A stretch of DNA of 64,000 nt from Thiocystis violascens DSM 198 (GCF_000227745.2 NC_018012.1:3903412-3967411), one strand, 5' to 3'; shown: positions 17,712 to 28,706, counted from the first letter of the stretch. A program made the numbers and translations. The notes: generated by a model from the sequence alone, not told the origin.

Positions 17712-20345
17712 ATGCCTCTGCGCGATCTTGACTACCAGGCACGGGTGCTGACCCTGTTCGACGCCTATCTGACCGAGCTGTCGGTACAGAAGGCGAAGGC
17801 GGATAAGATCAGCGCCGCCAATGCTGGAGAGACCGACCCGGATCTGCTGCGGGAGGTGCCCGATTTCCCCGCCAAGACCTGGAGTGCGCTCAAGACGGCA
17901 GGCCAGCTTCCGCCCTCGCGCGTTGCCATTCCCTACTCGCCGCGCCTGGATGGCATCGGTCGGCCGACGCCCAATGCCGTGTTCAAGGTGCCCACCGGTG
18001 GCGGCAAGACCTATCTGGCGGTCGCCGCGCTGTCGCGTCTCTTCGGGCGCTATCTGAGCCGGAACACCGGCTTTGTGCTGTGGATCGTGCCCAACGAGGC
18101 GATCTACAGCCAGACCAAGCGCCAATTGACCGACCGCCAGCACCCCTATCGGCAGATGCTCGACCGCGCGGCGGCGGGACGGGTGCGGATTCTGGAAAAG
18201 GGCGATCCGCTCGACGCCCGCGATGTCGAATCGCATCTGTGCGTCATGCTGCTGATGCTGCCATCGGCCAACCGGCAGAGCTGCGAATCCTTGCGGATGT
18301 TTCGCGATCGCGGCGATGTACGAGGTTTTTTCCCGCGCGACGATCAGCAGACCCACGCCGTTGAGTTGGAGCGAATCCCCAATCTCGACATTTACGATTT
18401 GGCGAGTTCGACTTTTCAAAGACCGCAAATCAAGGATTCGCTGGGGAACGCCCTGCGCCTGATCCGCCCGGTGGTGGTCATGGACGAGGGCCACAAGGCG
18501 ATTTCGGAACTGGCCTTCGCGACCCTCTACGGCTTCAACCCCTGTTTCGTGCTGGAACTGACCGCGACCCCGAAGGACGTGGCGGCGCGAGGCGGCGCGA
18601 GCCCGCGATCGGCCCGCCATGCCAATATTTTGGTCGAGGTGGCGGGCACCGAACTGGACCGCGAGGGCATGATCAAGATGCCCTTGAATCTCGATCCCCG
18701 CCAGGGGACCGACTGGCGCAATACCCTGAGCGCGGCGCTCGACTGCCTGAATCGGCTGCACACCGAGGCGCGGCGACTGCACGGCGAACGCGGTCGCTAC
18801 ATTCGTCCGATTCTGTTGGTCCAGGTGGAGCGCACCGGTCGTGATCAACGCGACGGCGTCCATATTCATGCGCTCGACGCCCGAGACTGGTTGCTCACGG
18901 CGGGACTGGACGCGGCCGAAATCGCCATCAAGACGGCCGATACCAACGAACTGGCGAACCCCGAGAATCAGGACTTGCTCTCACCGGCCAACCGGGTGCG
19001 GGTCATCATCACCAAGCAGGCGCTCCAAGAGGGTTGGGATTGCCCTTTCGCCTACGTGCTCTGCGCCCTCGCGGCCAGCCAGAATCGAACGGCCCTGACC
19101 CAACTGGTCGGGCGCATCCTGCGCCAGCCGCAGGCCGACAAGACGGGGATCCCACTGCTCGACGAAAGCTATGTGATCACCCACCATGCCACGACGGCGG
19201 ACGTGGTGGAGGCCATCAAGACCGGGCTGGAAGAAGACGGGCTGGGCGATCTGGTGAAAGAGCTTCGGATCGGCGGCGACAGCGGCGGGTGCGACGGCGG
19301 CGCTCGATCCATTCCCCGGCGCGCGGTCTTCGCCACGACCGAAATCTATTTGCCCCAGGTGCTCGCGGTTAACGGCGGCAGGATTCGACCGCTCGATTAT
19401 GAGCAGGATATCCTGTTCCATCTGGACTGGTCGGCGCTCGATCCCGCGCCGCTGATCGCGCAAATTCCTGACAACGCGCAAAGCGCCGAACAGCAGATGC
19501 GCCGCTTCCGGCTGGCCGATGTGGGCGAGGAACGCATCCTTGACGAGATCAGCGGTCACAGCGTGGAGATGCTGCGTTTCGATCCCGCCTATACGGTGCG
19601 GATGGTGTCCGATCTGGTGCCGAATGCCTGGATTGCCCGCGCGATCGTCGGGCGCCTGCTGGTGGGGTTGACGGCGCGCGGCTTCGCTGCCAAGAAGCTG
19701 GGCGCTTTGGGCGGGCTGATCGTCGAGCAATTGCGTCACTGGCTGGACGGCGAACGCGACCGCATGGCCGAGGCGGTATTCCGAGCGGCGGTTGCCGAGG
19801 GGCGGATTCAGTTCCGGCTGCGCACCGACGATCATAACTGGCGGATGCCGTTCCAGGCCGACACCTACGAGCCGGAGGGCGCCGAACAACTGATCGGGAA
19901 GGCTGGTGGACCACTGACGAAAAGCCTGTTCGCGCCGCTCTACAAGGGCGATTTTTCCAGTCAGGACGAGCGCAACATCGCGGTCTATCTCGACAGCGAG
20001 GCCACCCTGACCTGGTGGCATCGCAACGTCGCGCGTCAGCAGTACGGGATTCAGGGCTGGCGGCGGGGTAGAATTTATCCCGATTTCATTTTTGCCCTGC
20101 AACGCGCTCAGGAGACAAACCGGGTGGCGGTGCTGGAAATGAAAGGCCCGCAGTTGGCCGGCAACCTGGATACCGAATACAAACGGGCCGTGCTGCGGCT
20201 GATGTCCGATCACTATGCCGTTGAGCAGGCGCCGCGCGTGGGCGAGTTCGAGCTGGTCGATCCCGGCGGGACTGTCGTACATTGCGACCTGGTGTTGATG
20301 CCGGACTGGAAGATTCGATTACCCAATGAATTCTTTGGGGAATGA
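17712..20345 (+). CDS. Type III restriction enzyme, Res subunit (helicase-nuclease)
   Basis: 877 residues. ATP-dependent DNA translocation and cleavage, normally requiring Mod for site recognition. Superfamily 2 motifs visible: Walker A KVPTGGGKTYLAVAAL (near residue 95), Walker B VVMDEGHKAI, motif III ELTATP, and motif VI QLVGRILRQPQAD. The C-terminal PD-(D/E)XK nuclease is seen as YPDFIFALQRAQE...VAVLEMKGPQL around residues 790-820. It is separated from mod by about 600 bp of toxin-antitoxin genes. With mod interrupted the system is probably inactive, although the res frame is intact. Confidence 0.93.
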   Translation: MPLRDLDYQARVLTLFDAYLTELSVQKAKADKISAANAGETDPDLLREVPDFPAKTWSALKTAGQLPPSRVAIPYSPRLDGIGRPTPNAVFKVPTGGGKTYLAVAALSRLFGRYLSRNTGFVLWIVPNEAIYSQTKRQLTDRQHPYRQMLDRAAAGRVRILEKGDPLDARDVESHLCVMLLMLPSANRQSCESLRMFRDRGDVRGFFPRDDQQTHAVELERIPNLDIYDLASSTFQRPQIKDSLGNALRLIRPVVVMDEGHKAISELAFATLYGFNPCFVLELTATPKDVAARGGASPRSARHANILVEVAGTELDREGMIKMPLNLDPRQGTDWRNTLSAALDCLNRLHTEARRLHGERGRYIRPILLVQVERTGRDQRDGVHIHALDARDWLLTAGLDAAEIAIKTADTNELANPENQDLLSPANRVRVIITKQALQEGWDCPFAYVLCALAASQNRTALTQLVGRILRQPQADKTGIPLLDESYVITHHATTADVVEAIKTGLEEDGLGDLVKELRIGGDSGGCDGGARSIPRRAVFATTEIYLPQVLAVNGGRIRPLDYEQDILFHLDWSALDPAPLIAQIPDNAQSAEQQMRRFRLADVGEERILDEISGHSVEMLRFDPAYTVRMVSDLVPNAWIARAIVGRLLVGLTARGFAAKKLGALGGLIVEQLRHWLDGERDRMAEAVFRAAVAEGRIQFRLRTDDHNWRMPFQADTYEPEGAEQLIGKAGGPLTKSLFAPLYKGDFSSQDERNIAVYLDSEATLTWWHRNVARQQYGIQGWRRGRIYPDFIFALQRAQETNRVAVLEMKGPQLAGNLDTEYKRAVLRLMSDHYAVEQAPRVGEFELVDPGGTVVHCDLVLMPDWKIRLPNEFFGE

Positions 20346-20414
20346 GCGACCGACAGAGCAAACCCGCGCATTGGCGGCGATGGCCATACCGAACGAAAAC
20401 AGGATAGACGCTTT

Positions 20415-21002
20415 ATGCTGCTGATGATCGACAATTACGATTCCTTCACCTACAACCTGGTGCAGTATTTCGGCGAACTGGGCGCCGAGGTGCGGGTGGT
20501 GCGCAACGACGAGCTTTCGGTCGAGCAGGTGGCGGCCTTGCAGCCGGAACGCATCGTGATCTCGCCTGGCCCCTGCACGCCGAACGAGGCCGGCATCTCG
20601 GTGCCGCTGATTCGGGCGATGGCGGGCCGGGTGCCGATGTTGGGCGTCTGTCTCGGTCATCAGTCGATCGGACAAGCCTTCGGCGGCCAGATCGTCAAGG
20701 CACCAGCGGTGATGCATGGCAAGACCTCGCCAATGCATCACACGGATCGGGGCGTGTTCCACGGGCTGGCCAATCCGTTCGAGGCGACTCGCTATCACTC
20801 GCTCGTCATCGATCAATCGACCCTGCCGGATTGTCTCGACGTTACCGCCTGGACCGAGACCGAGGATGGTGTCCGCGACGCCATCATGGGTGTGCGTCAC
20901 CGCGAATTGCCCATTCAGGGCGTGCAGTTCCATCCCGAGTCGATCCTGACCCAGCAGGGTCATGACCTGCTGCGCAACTTCATCGAGGGTCGCGACGAAT
21001 GA
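20415..21002 (+). CDS. trpG: Anthranilate synthase component II / PabA-type glutamine amidotransferase
   Basis: 195 residues, class I amidotransferase that supplies ammonia from glutamine to TrpE (and often PabB). Opens [20 protein letters not shown]; the catalytic Cys79 lies in GVCLGHQ, and the His-Glu pair lies in QFHPESILT near the C-terminus. The last four bases overlap the trpD start (ATGA), so translation is likely coupled. trpE is not in the window. Confidence 0.97.
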   Translation: MLLMIDNYDSFTYNLVQYFGELGAEVRVVRNDELSVEQVAALQPERIVISPGPCTPNEAGISVPLIRAMAGRVPMLGVCLGHQSIGQAFGGQIVKAPAVMHGKTSPMHHTDRGVFHGLANPFEATRYHSLVIDQSTLPDCLDVTAWTETEDGVRDAIMGVRHRELPIQGVQFHPESILTQQGHDLLRNFIEGRDE

Positions 21003-22048
21003 ATATCAAGGACGCCATCGCCTGCTGTCTCGAACGGCATGATCTCGGCGAAGAGGAAATGACCGCCGTGATGCGCGCCATCATGACCGGCGGCGCGACA
21101 TCCGCCCAGATCGCGGGCTTTCTGGTGGCGCTGCGCATGAAGGGCGAGACGGTGACCGAAATCGCCGCGGCGGCATCGGTGATGCGCGAGCTGGCGACCG
21201 GCGTGGAGCTTGGCGGGCTGGAACAGACTGTCGACATCGTCGGCACCGGAGGGGATGCTTCGGGCACCTTCAACGTCTCGACCACCAGTATGTTCGTGGC
21301 GGCGGCGGCGGGTTGTCATGTCGCCAAGCATGGCAACCGCTCGGTTTCCAGCAAATCCGGGGCCGCCGATGTCCTGGAGGCGGCCGGCGTGAATCTGACG
21401 CTGACGCCCGATCAGGTCGCGCGCTGCGTGCGCGAGGTCGGTGTCGGTTTCATGTTCGCGCCCGGCCATCACGGCGCGATGAAGCACGCGATCGGGCCGC
21501 GCCGCGAGTTGGGCGCGCGCACCATCTTCAATATTCTTGGACCCTTGACCAACCCGGCCGGCGTGCCCAATCAGGTGCTGGGCGTTTTCAGTCCGACCCT
21601 GCTGGAGCCATTGGCGCAGGTTCTGCAACGGCTGGGCAGCCGGCATGTGCTGGTGGTCCATGCCCGCGATGGCTTGGACGAGATCAGCATCGCCGATACC
21701 ACGGACGTGGCCGAGCTGAAGGACGGCGCGATTCACCGCTACGGCATCCGGCCCGAGGATTTCGGACTCGTCCGCGCCGATCTTGAGACGATCCGTGTCA
21801 ATGATCCCCTGGAGAGTCTCGCCATGCTGCGCGGGGTTCTGGCCAACCAGCCGGGTCCGGCGCGCGACATCGTCCAGCTCAATGCCGGGGCGGCCATTTA
21901 CGCGGCGGGTCGCGCCGAGACTCTGGCGGAGGGCATGGCGCTGGCGGATGCCGCGCTTGCAAGCGGCGAGGCCGCGCGGCGGCTGGAGCGATTGATCGTG
22001 CTGACCGCGAGTTTTGCATGCCCCGTCGTCACTCTGGACGCGGTTTAG
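20999..22048 (+). CDS. trpD: Anthranilate phosphoribosyltransferase
   Basis: 349 residues. Joins anthranilate with PRPP to phosphoribosyl-anthranilate. The PRPP loop [34 protein letters not shown] and [17 protein letters not shown] are characteristic. It overlaps trpG by four bases and precedes trpC by 12 bp, a standard trpGDC operon. Confidence 0.98.
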   Translation: MNIKDAIACCLERHDLGEEEMTAVMRAIMTGGATSAQIAGFLVALRMKGETVTEIAAAASVMRELATGVELGGLEQTVDIVGTGGDASGTFNVSTTSMFVAAAAGCHVAKHGNRSVSSKSGAADVLEAAGVNLTLTPDQVARCVREVGVGFMFAPGHHGAMKHAIGPRRELGARTIFNILGPLTNPAGVPNQVLGVFSPTLLEPLAQVLQRLGSRHVLVVHARDGLDEISIADTTDVAELKDGAIHRYGIRPEDFGLVRADLETIRVNDPLESLAMLRGVLANQPGPARDIVQLNAGAAIYAAGRAETLAEGMALADAALASGEAARRLERLIVLTASFACPVVTLDAV

Positions 22049-22060
22049 GAGGACAAGCGC

Positions 22061-22867
22061 ATGGCCGACACACCCGACATCCTGAAAAAGATCGTCCATC
22101 GGAAGGCGGAAGAGGTGCGTGCGCGTTCCGAACGCCTGCCGCTGTCCGAACTTATCGCGCTGGCTGGCGACGAACCGGCGCGCGGTTTCGCCGACGCGCT
22201 GCACGCGAAGATCGCCGCCGGTCAGCCGGCGGTGATCGCCGAGATCAAAAAGGCCAGCCCGAGCAAGGGCCTGCTGCGCGCGGATTTTCGGCCCGCCGAG
22301 ATCGCGGTCAGTTATGCCCACGGCGGCGCGGCCTGTCTCTCGGTGCTGACCGATATCGATTTCTTCCAGGGCAGCGATGCGTATCTGAAGGAGGCGCGCG
22401 CGGCCTGCGCGTTGCCGGCGATTCGCAAGGATTTCATCATCGACCCCTATCAGGTCCACGAGGCCCGCGCGATGGGCGCCGACTGTATCCTGCTGATCGC
22501 GGCCTGTCTCGACGACGCGAGTCTGCGCGACTTGAACGCGCTCGCGCAGGCGCTCGGCATGGATGTGCTGGTCGAGGTGCATGACGCGCTGGAACTGGAA
22601 CGCGCGCTGGCGGTACCCGGACGCCTGATCGGCGTCAACAATCGGAATCTGCGGACCTTCGAGGTAAGCCTGGAGACAACCATCGATCTGCTCGGGCCCA
22701 TCCCCGCCGATCGGCTGCTGGTCACCGAGAGCGGCATTTTGAGCCGCGACGATGTCGCGCGCATGCGCGCGCAAGGGGTGAATGCCTTTCTGGTCGGCGA
22801 AGCCTTCATGCGGGCCGAGGATCCGGGCGCCGAGTTGGCGCGGCTGTTTTTCACTCCCGCCGGATAG
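22061..22867 (+). CDS. trpC: Indole-3-glycerol phosphate synthase
   Basis: 268 residues, monofunctional (no fused TrpF). TIM barrel with [70 protein letters not shown] and [15 protein letters not shown], which cover the catalytic Lys and Glu residues of the family. AGGAGG (22048-22053) precedes the start. It converges with the crp-like gene; only 21 bp separate the two stops. Confidence 0.98.
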   Translation: MADTPDILKKIVHRKAEEVRARSERLPLSELIALAGDEPARGFADALHAKIAAGQPAVIAEIKKASPSKGLLRADFRPAEIAVSYAHGGAACLSVLTDIDFFQGSDAYLKEARAACALPAIRKDFIIDPYQVHEARAMGADCILLIAACLDDASLRDLNALAQALGMDVLVEVHDALELERALAVPGRLIGVNNRNLRTFEVSLETTIDLLGPIPADRLLVTESGILSRDDVARMRAQGVNAFLVGEAFMRAEDPGAELARLFFTPAG

Positions 22868-22888
22868 ATCGCGTGTCGCCGGTCCGCC

Positions 22889-23545
22889 CTAGCGCGTTCC
22901 GAAGACCACGATCGTCTTGCCCTTGACGCTCACCAATCCTTGTTCCTCCAGGGCTTTGATGACCCGCCCGGCCATCTCGCGCGAACAGCCGACGATGCGT
23001 CCGAGTTCCTGGCGGGTCACGCGAATCTGCATGCCGTCCGGATGGGTCATGGCGTCGGGTTGTTTGCAGAGATCGAGCAGGGTTCCGGCGATACGTCCCG
23101 TGACATCGAGAAACGCGAGATGACCGACCTTGCGGCTGGTCGTGCGCAGCCGTTGCGAGAGTTGCAGGCCGATACTGTAGAGGAACTCCTTGGCGACATC
23201 CTTGAGCTCGTCGCTCAGTAAGCGATCAAGACGTTGATAGGTAATTTCGGCGACCTTGCATTTCGTGCGGGTGCGAATGATCACGCTCCGGGTATTCTGC
23301 GGAACGAACAAGCCCATCTCGCCGATGAATTCGCCCTTGTTGATGTAGGCCAGCAATAATTCGCGACGTTCTTCCTCGTCGTCGATCATGGCCGCGACCG
23401 AACCCTCGATGAGGTAGTACAGGGTTTCCGCCGCCTGTCCCTGACGGATGAAATCGACATTTTTCTCGTAGGTTTTGGTGTGGCATTGCGCCAGAAATGG
23501 CTCCAGCCAGCGAGGGGGTTCCTGCAGCGGTTTCAGTATGCTCAT
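22889..23545 (-). CDS. crp: Crp-family cyclic-AMP receptor type regulator
   Basis: 218 residues. The N-terminal cNMP-binding beta roll (about 20-130) includes FIGEMGLFVPQNTRSVIIRT, corresponding to the phosphate-binding cassette (E. coli FIGELGLF...RSAWVRA). A dimer helix follows. The C-terminal winged HTH is VTRQELGRIVGCSREMAGRV with IKALEEQGLVSVKGKTIVVFGTR as ending, very close to Crp/Vfr. It is a global transcription regulator by family; targets cannot be read from this window. Confidence 0.9.
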   Translation of the reverse strand: MSILKPLQEPPRWLEPFLAQCHTKTYEKNVDFIRQGQAAETLYYLIEGSVAAMIDDEEERRELLLAYINKGEFIGEMGLFVPQNTRSVIIRTRTKCKVAEITYQRLDRLLSDELKDVAKEFLYSIGLQLSQRLRTTSRKVGHLAFLDVTGRIAGTLLDLCKQPDAMTHPDGMQIRVTRQELGRIVGCSREMAGRVIKALEEQGLVSVKGKTIVVFGTR

Positions 23546-23690
23546 AGAGTGGTCTGTTCAAGGGCTGGGGTTGCTTCCGATTCTAGGCATGCCGACGAGC
23601 CTTGTCGAACTATGCTAGCCTCCCGACACTGAAAAACCGGAGTCTTTCAAGGTCCGGCCGGCGGACCGAATGCATCGATTAGGGGGGAGT

Positions 23691-24107
23691 ATGAAGGCGC
23701 GGGTGAAGTGGATCGAGGGTGTCGCCATGTTGGGCGAGTCGGGTTCGGGGCACGGCATTGTCATGGATGGGGCGCCCGAATCGGGCGGACGCAATCTCGG
23801 CGCCAGACCCATGGAAATGCTGCTCATCGGCATGGGCGGCTGTACTCAGTTCGATGTCCTGACGATCCTGCGCAAGGCGCGCCAGGCGGTGACCGACTGC
23901 GTGGTGGAACTGGAGGCGGAGCGTTCCGCGACAGACCCGAAAGTCTTTACGAACATTCACGCGCATTTCATCGTGACCGGCCGCGACCTGGACCCCAGGC
24001 GGGTCGAAAAGGCCATTGGTTTAAGCGCGGAAAAATACTGCTCGGCATCCATCATGCTTGGCGCCACGGCAACCATTACCCATGACTTCGAGATCCGCGA
24101 CGCCTGA
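23691..24107 (+). CDS. OsmC/YhfA-family protein
   Basis: 138 residues from ATG 23691, chosen because AGGGGGG lies just upstream at ribosome-binding distance; the frame opens at 23670. Conserved OsmC features: ARPMEMLLIGMGGCTQFDV with a Cys, and the second Cys in EKYCSASIMLGATATITHD. The family includes peroxide-reducing and YhfA-like proteins of uncertain role. The sequence fits the YhfA-like group better than Ohr. It is divergent from crp, as yhfA is next to crp in enterobacteria, which supports the call. Confidence 0.8.
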   Translation: MKARVKWIEGVAMLGESGSGHGIVMDGAPESGGRNLGARPMEMLLIGMGGCTQFDVLTILRKARQAVTDCVVELEAERSATDPKVFTNIHAHFIVTGRDLDPRRVEKAIGLSAEKYCSASIMLGATATITHDFEIRDA

Positions 24108-24277
24108 GCCACGAACCGCGAGAGCGCCAGACAACTGGCGGTCGATCGCTATCAACGCCTCGTTTGCCAACAAAATAGTCCGCCGACATGCGATATTCAC
24201 TTGCATCGACCGATCCTGATCGGTAGTTTGCGCGATCCCATTTCGACCGCTCAAACCCTAAGGAGGTTTTTCCGACG

Positions 24278-25099
24278 ATGCCCACCACTCTGAAGAAGCT
24301 GCGTTTGCATGGATTCAACAACCTGACCAAGACGCTCAGCTTCAATATATACGATGTCTGCTACGCCGATTCGACCGAGCAGCGCGAAGCCTACATCGCC
24401 TATATCGACGAGGCCTATAACGCGGCGCGTTTGACCGCGATTCTGACCGACGTGGCGGAGATCATCGGCGCGAATATCCTCAATATCGCCCATCAGGACT
24501 ACGACCCCCAGGGGGCGTCGGTGACGATGCTGATCTCCGAGGAAGGCATCGTCGCGGAAAACCTGTCCAACACGGCCACGCCGGGGCCGCTGCCGGACGC
24601 CGTGGTGGCGCATCTGGACAAGAGCCATATCACCGTCCACACCTATCCGGAAACCAATCCGCAGACCGGGATCAGCACCTTTCGCGCCGATATCGATGTC
24701 TCGACCTGCGGGCGGATTTCGCCGCTGCGGGCGCTGAATTATCTGATTCACGCACTGGAATCGGACATCGTCATCATGGATTACCGGGTGCGCGGCTTCA
24801 CCCGCGATGTCACCGGACGCAAGCACTTCATCGACCACAACATCAGCTCGATTCAGAACTATCTGTCGAGCAACACCAAAAAACGCTATCAGATGGTCGA
24901 CGTCAACGTCTATCAGGAAAACCTCTTCCACACCAAGATGGTCATCAAGCACTTCAAACTTGACGATTATCTGTTCTGCGTCGAGGCCAAGGAATTGTCA
25001 CCGCAGGAGCATCAGCGCATCCAGAAACTGCTGCGGCGCGAACTGAGCGAGATTTTCAACGGACGCAATCTGGGACGTAATCTGGAATTCATGAGCTGA
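24278..25099 (+). CDS. speD: S-adenosylmethionine decarboxylase proenzyme, SpeD class 1
   Basis: 273 residues, like the 264-residue E. coli enzyme and unlike the short archaeal/Bacillus type. Decarboxylated SAM feeds spermidine synthesis. The proenzyme self-cleaves before the Ser in [14 protein letters not shown] (Ser116), which becomes the pyruvoyl group. A strong ribosome-binding site AGGAGG (24261-24266) precedes the start. The C-terminus [20 protein letters not shown] resembles enterobacterial SpeD. speE is not adjacent. A hairpin-pair repeat follows immediately. Confidence 0.96.
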   Translation: MPTTLKKLRLHGFNNLTKTLSFNIYDVCYADSTEQREAYIAYIDEAYNAARLTAILTDVAEIIGANILNIAHQDYDPQGASVTMLISEEGIVAENLSNTATPGPLPDAVVAHLDKSHITVHTYPETNPQTGISTFRADIDVSTCGRISPLRALNYLIHALESDIVIMDYRVRGFTRDVTGRKHFIDHNISSIQNYLSSNTKKRYQMVDVNVYQENLFHTKMVIKHFKLDDYLFCVEAKELSPQEHQRIQKLLRRELSEIFNGRNLGRNLEFMS

Positions 25100-25131
25100 T
25101 CCGCGCCGGCGGGCGGGGCGGTGTCATGAAA

Positions 25132-25210
25132 CCTGGGATCGCCGAGTTGCGCTCGGCTCTTCGGCCGTCAAACTGGAGCAAGGCGCCGAGTACAACTCGG
25201 CGATCCCAGG
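25132..25210. repeat. Compound palindromic repeat between convergent speD and coq7
   Basis: The outer arms CCTGGGATCGCCGAGTT (25132-25148) and AACTCGGCGATCCCAGG (25194-25210) are perfect inverted repeats. Each arm also contains its own small hairpin, GCCGAG-TTGCG-CTCGGC and GCCGAG-TACAA-CTCGGC. This is the layout of a REP pair (BIME-like). It may act as a bidirectional terminator for the convergent genes. Confidence 0.85.
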
Positions 25211-25238
25211 CGCAATACCGTTGTGAGACGGAAATCAC

Positions 25239-25898
25239 CTATAGCCAGTAAACCGTGCGGGTCATGACGCGCGCGGTCAGTTTCATCGCCGCCCGGATCG
25301 GCGCGGGCAGATCGACGCCGCCGGTCGCCTTGGCGATCTGCGCGTGCCGCACCTCGTCGGCCTTCATTTGTTCCAGGATGATCCGGCTTTTCTCGTCCTG
25401 CACGGGGATCTGTTCCAGATGCTCGTCCAGATGATTTTCGACCTGGCGCTCGGTCTCGACCACGAACCCCAGGCTCCACTTGTCGCCGGCCAGACCCGCG
25501 GCGGCGCCCATCGCGAAGGATCCGGCGTACCAGAGCGGATTCAACAGGCTTTTGCGGTCGCCGAGTTCCTCCAGCCGCTGTTCGCACCAGGCGAGATGAT
25601 CGTTTTCCTCCTGCGCCGAGCGCTCCATGCGTTGGCGCGTCTCGGACAACCGGGCCGTGAGCGCCTGCCCCTGATACAGGGCCTGGGCGCAAACCTCGCC
25701 GGTGTGGTTGACGCGCATCAGGCGCGCCACATGCCTGCGTTGATCGTCCCGCAGTTCCACCTCCTGGAGACCGGTCGCCGGGTTGCGCCGTTCCGTGGTC
25801 TGGGGGCGGCCGAACAGGGTGCGAAGCGCACGGTCCGCGTTGATCAGGACGTGATCGAGAGGAGAATATTGGCGGGCGTTCGGGCTTGGGCGGTTCAT
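25239..25898 (-). CDS. coq7: 2-polyprenyl-3-methyl-6-methoxy-1,4-benzoquinone monooxygenase
   Basis: 219 residues from ATG 25898 ([18 protein letters not shown]). The frame continues upstream to 26372 but that part is antisense to glcF. Di-iron carboxylate hydroxylase of ubiquinone synthesis. Metal ligands appear in [15 protein letters not shown], the EENDH motif in [26 protein letters not shown] and [10 protein letters not shown]. It replaces UbiF in many proteobacteria. Downstream of glcF by 65 bp on the same strand. Confidence 0.95.
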   Translation of the reverse strand: MNRPSPNARQYSPLDHVLINADRALRTLFGRPQTTERRNPATGLQEVELRDDQRRHVARLMRVNHTGEVCAQALYQGQALTARLSETRQRMERSAQEENDHLAWCEQRLEELGDRKSLLNPLWYAGSFAMGAAAGLAGDKWSLGFVVETERQVENHLDEHLEQIPVQDEKSRIILEQMKADEVRHAQIAKATGGVDLPAPIRAAMKLTARVMTRTVYWL

Positions 25899-25963
25899 TG
25901 AGTGAAGGAAATGTCCGTCTGATGACTTGATGAGCCGGATTCTGAGCGGCTGGCCGTCGGGTT

Positions 25964-27178
25964 TCAACCGTCCATCTGCCTCGCGATCAACTCCACGGGA
26001 TGACAAACCTCGATGGCCAGCCCGGCCTCGCGGATCCCGGCGGCCAGATGGAGCGCGCAACCCGGATTGGTGGTGGCGATGATCTCCGGCTTCAAGTCGG
26101 ACAGCGGCGCCAGCTTTTCGCGCAGGAGCGCGTCCGCCATGACGGGCTGCTGGAGCAGATAGGTTCCCGCCGCCCCGCAGCAGCGATCGTTGCCGGGCAG
26201 GGGCGCGATCTCCAGCTCCGGGATGCGGGCCAGCAGGCGATAGACCGCCGCATTGCCGCCGAGCAGGTTGCGATGCGAGCAGGGTTCGTGGACCAGCACG
26301 CGCCGGGGCAGCGGATGGAGCGCGAGCGTCTCCGGCCAGGCGGCCCGATCCAGAAACTCGCAGAGTTCCCAAGTGTCGCGCAGTGTGGGGTCTTCGCGCA
26401 GTTCCGCGATGCAGGCGCTGGCGAGTCCGACCAGCACGCGGCCGGCATGAATTCGCGCGCAGTTCGCCCGGCGTGCGTCGGCCTCGGCGGGGTAGCCGTT
26501 ATGCCGCAACAGCGCGCCGCAGCAGGCCGGCTCGGACGGCATCCGCACCCGCAGCCCAAGCCGTTCGCACACCTTGAGCGCGGCCTCGATCGCCGTACCC
26601 TGCGCGCTGGAGCCCATGCAGCCGATGAACAGATCCAAATCGGCGGCGGGCGGATCCAGCGGCATGATCCGCCGCGCCGTCAAACCCATGGCGCTGGCGA
26701 GACGATGATAGGGTCTTAGCCACCGGAGTCGGGCCAACGAAGCGAGTTCGGCCAAACGCGCCAATCCGCTCCGACGGTAGATCCTGGCCAAGCGTCCCAA
26801 CGCCCCGGCGATGCGCGCATCCGATAGACCGGCCAACCAGCCGCGCCGCAATACGCTCCGCCGCGCGGGCAAGGCCTCGACCCTGAGCGCCTTGGCGCCA
26901 TCGGCCAGGCGTCCGTAGGCGACCAGCGAAGGGCAGGCCGTCTCGCAGGCGCGACAGGTCAGACAGCCATCCAGATGACCGGCCAGGGTGTCCGTCAACG
27001 CCAGATCCCCCGACAGCCAGCCCTGGATCAGCGAGATTCGCCCGCGCGGCGAATCGGCCTCGTTGCGCGCTACGGCATAGGTCGGGCAACTCGGCAGGCA
27101 CAGACCGCACTTGACGCACTGGTCCGCGAGCCGAAGCAGTTCTTGCGAGGATGGGTTCGTCTTCAAAATTTCAGGCAC
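25964..27178 (-). CDS. glcF: GlcF-like (Fe-S)-binding oxidoreductase subunit
   Basis: 404 residues. Two 4Fe-4S clusters near the N-terminus are bound by [14 protein letters not shown] and [13 protein letters not shown]. Two CCG heterodisulfide-reductase-like domains follow, with [12 protein letters not shown] and [11 protein letters not shown]. The length and layout match GlcF, the iron-sulfur subunit of glycolate oxidase. glcD and glcE are not adjacent, so the partner flavoprotein is unknown and another 2-hydroxy-acid dehydrogenase is possible. Confidence 0.85.
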   Translation of the reverse strand: MPEILKTNPSSQELLRLADQCVKCGLCLPSCPTYAVARNEADSPRGRISLIQGWLSGDLALTDTLAGHLDGCLTCRACETACPSLVAYGRLADGAKALRVEALPARRSVLRRGWLAGLSDARIAGALGRLARIYRRSGLARLAELASLARLRWLRPYHRLASAMGLTARRIMPLDPPAADLDLFIGCMGSSAQGTAIEAALKVCERLGLRVRMPSEPACCGALLRHNGYPAEADARRANCARIHAGRVLVGLASACIAELREDPTLRDTWELCEFLDRAAWPETLALHPLPRRVLVHEPCSHRNLLGGNAAVYRLLARIPELEIAPLPGNDRCCGAAGTYLLQQPVMADALLREKLAPLSDLKPEIIATTNPGCALHLAAGIREAGLAIEVCHPVELIARQMDG

Positions 27179-27302
27179 GGCTGGCGAAAATGACGGGGTG
27201 GCTGGGGCTGGACGGCTCGCGGTTCTCCGCCGCGCCCGGCCATTGAGCGAGCGTCATGTTAACCTTATCCTTGTCTGCAAGGCGCAATTCAGGACATTGA
27301 AG

Positions 27303-27617
27303 ATGGCGTACTACCGTTACCATGTCTTTTTCTGCACGAACCAGCGCGAAGCCGGCCGTCAATGCTGTGGTCAATGCGATGCGTCGACCATGCGCGACTA
27401 CCTCAAGCGCCGCGTCAAGGAGCTTGGACTCGCGGGCGTGGGGGGCGTGCGGATCAACACGGCCGGTTGCCTCGACCGCTGTCGCGAGGGACCGGTCATC
27501 GTGGTCTACCCGGAGTCGATCTGGTACACCTATGCCGACACCGAGGATCTGGAAGAAATCCTGCGGGAGCATCTGACGCACGGCCGGATTGTCGAGCATC
27601 TCAGGCTGCCCGGTTAA
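27303..27617 (+). CDS. Thioredoxin-like [2Fe-2S] ferredoxin
   Basis: 104 residues from ATG 27303 ([20 protein letters not shown]); the frame is open further upstream. The four cluster ligands follow the thioredoxin-fold ferredoxin pattern: Cys in VFFCTN, Cys in CCGQC, and a pair in [19 protein letters not shown]. The C-terminal region ends [18 protein letters not shown]. Divergent from glcF, with 124 bp between starts. The electron-transfer partner is unknown. Confidence 0.9.
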   Translation: MAYYRYHVFFCTNQREAGRQCCGQCDASTMRDYLKRRVKELGLAGVGGVRINTAGCLDRCREGPVIVVYPESIWYTYADTEDLEEILREHLTHGRIVEHLRLPG

Positions 27618-27781
27618 GGCGGATTTGCCCTGGGATCGGGCAAGCGCGACGCGGATTTTGCCCGCGCGGCACTTGCGCCGGAAAGACCGATCACGTAACA
27701 TGCGCGATCTTTCTCGACACAGAAATCGATATTCAGGCCGGCGCGCGAATCCGCCGCGCGGCCATCCCGGAGCGAAGGATC

Positions 27782-28219
27782 ATGACGACGACTGTTAGCG
27801 CCAAACCCGCCGAGGTTCGCCGCGCCTGGTACTTGGTTGACGCCGATGGCAAAACCCTCGGGCGGCTGGCAAGCGAACTGGCTCTGCGCCTGCGCGGAAA
27901 ACACAAACCGCAATACACGCCCCATGTCGACACGGGCGATTATCTGGTGGTCGTCAACGCCGAGAAGATCCGCGTGACTGGAAACAAGCTCCAGGACAAG
28001 ATGTACTATCGCCATACCGGCTATGTCGGTAACCTCAAGTCCATGAATCTCGCAAAATTGCTTGAGAAAACTCCCGAGCGCGCCATTCAGTTGGCCGTCA
28101 AGGGCATGTTGCCGCGTGGCCCGCTCGGTCGCGCCATGTTCCGGAAGCTGCGTGTCTACGCCGGTCCCGAGCATGGCCATCAGGCGCAGCAGCCCCAGGT
28201 TCTCGATCTCAACGTTTAG
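27782..28219 (+). CDS. rplM: 50S ribosomal protein L13
   Basis: 145 residues. [20 protein letters not shown], then [40 protein letters not shown] and [20 protein letters not shown] are standard L13 blocks. It is the first gene of the usual rplM-rpsI operon, with 11 bp to rpsI. The N-terminus is three residues longer than in E. coli. Confidence 0.98.
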   Translation: MTTTVSAKPAEVRRAWYLVDADGKTLGRLASELALRLRGKHKPQYTPHVDTGDYLVVVNAEKIRVTGNKLQDKMYYRHTGYVGNLKSMNLAKLLEKTPERAIQLAVKGMLPRGPLGRAMFRKLRVYAGPEHGHQAQQPQVLDLNV

Positions 28220-28230
28220 GAATCAGACGC

Positions 28231-28620
28231 ATGTCGGAGACGCAACACGCAATCGGTCGCCGCAAGACCTCCGCCGCACGGGTTTTCCTGTCGGTCGGTT
28301 CTGGCGCCATCACGGTCAACAACCGTCCGCTCGATCAGTTTTTCGGTCGTGAGACGGCCCGCATGGTCGTTCGTCAGCCGCTCGTTACGGCCGGCCTCGT
28401 CGACCGCGTGGACATCAAGGTGACCGTCACTGGCGGCGGCAATACCGGACAGGCCGGCGCCATTCGTCACGGCATCGCCCGTGCACTGGTCGAATACGAC
28501 GAAACGCTCCGCTCGCCCATGCGTCGCGCCGGCTTCCTGACCCGCGATGCCCGCGAAGTCGAGCGTAAGAAAGTCGGCCTGCACAAGGCCCGTAAGCGTC
28601 CTCAGTTCTCCAAGCGTTAA
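28231..28620 (+). CDS. rpsI: 30S ribosomal protein S9
   Basis: 129 residues. [40 protein letters not shown] and the basic tail [17 protein letters not shown], whose terminal Lys-Arg reaches the ribosomal P site, are diagnostic. Second gene of rplM-rpsI. Confidence 0.99.
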   Translation: MSETQHAIGRRKTSAARVFLSVGSGAITVNNRPLDQFFGRETARMVVRQPLVTAGLVDRVDIKVTVTGGGNTGQAGAIRHGIARALVEYDETLRSPMRRAGFLTRDAREVERKKVGLHKARKRPQFSKR

Positions 28621-28706
28621 GCGACGGCAAATCGGGTTTCGCCTCTAGCTCTATCCATTAAGCATGAGGCCAGACTCACCCCGCATCGCGAGACGCACCG
28701 CCTACT

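Noticed and set aside
20960..22774. 604-codon minus-strand frame opposite trpD and trpC
   Set aside because: Antisense to two complete, well conserved trp genes.
25899..26372. N-terminal extension of coq7
   Set aside because: It overlaps glcF in another frame and lacks Coq7 similarity; the ATG at 25898 gives the expected length.
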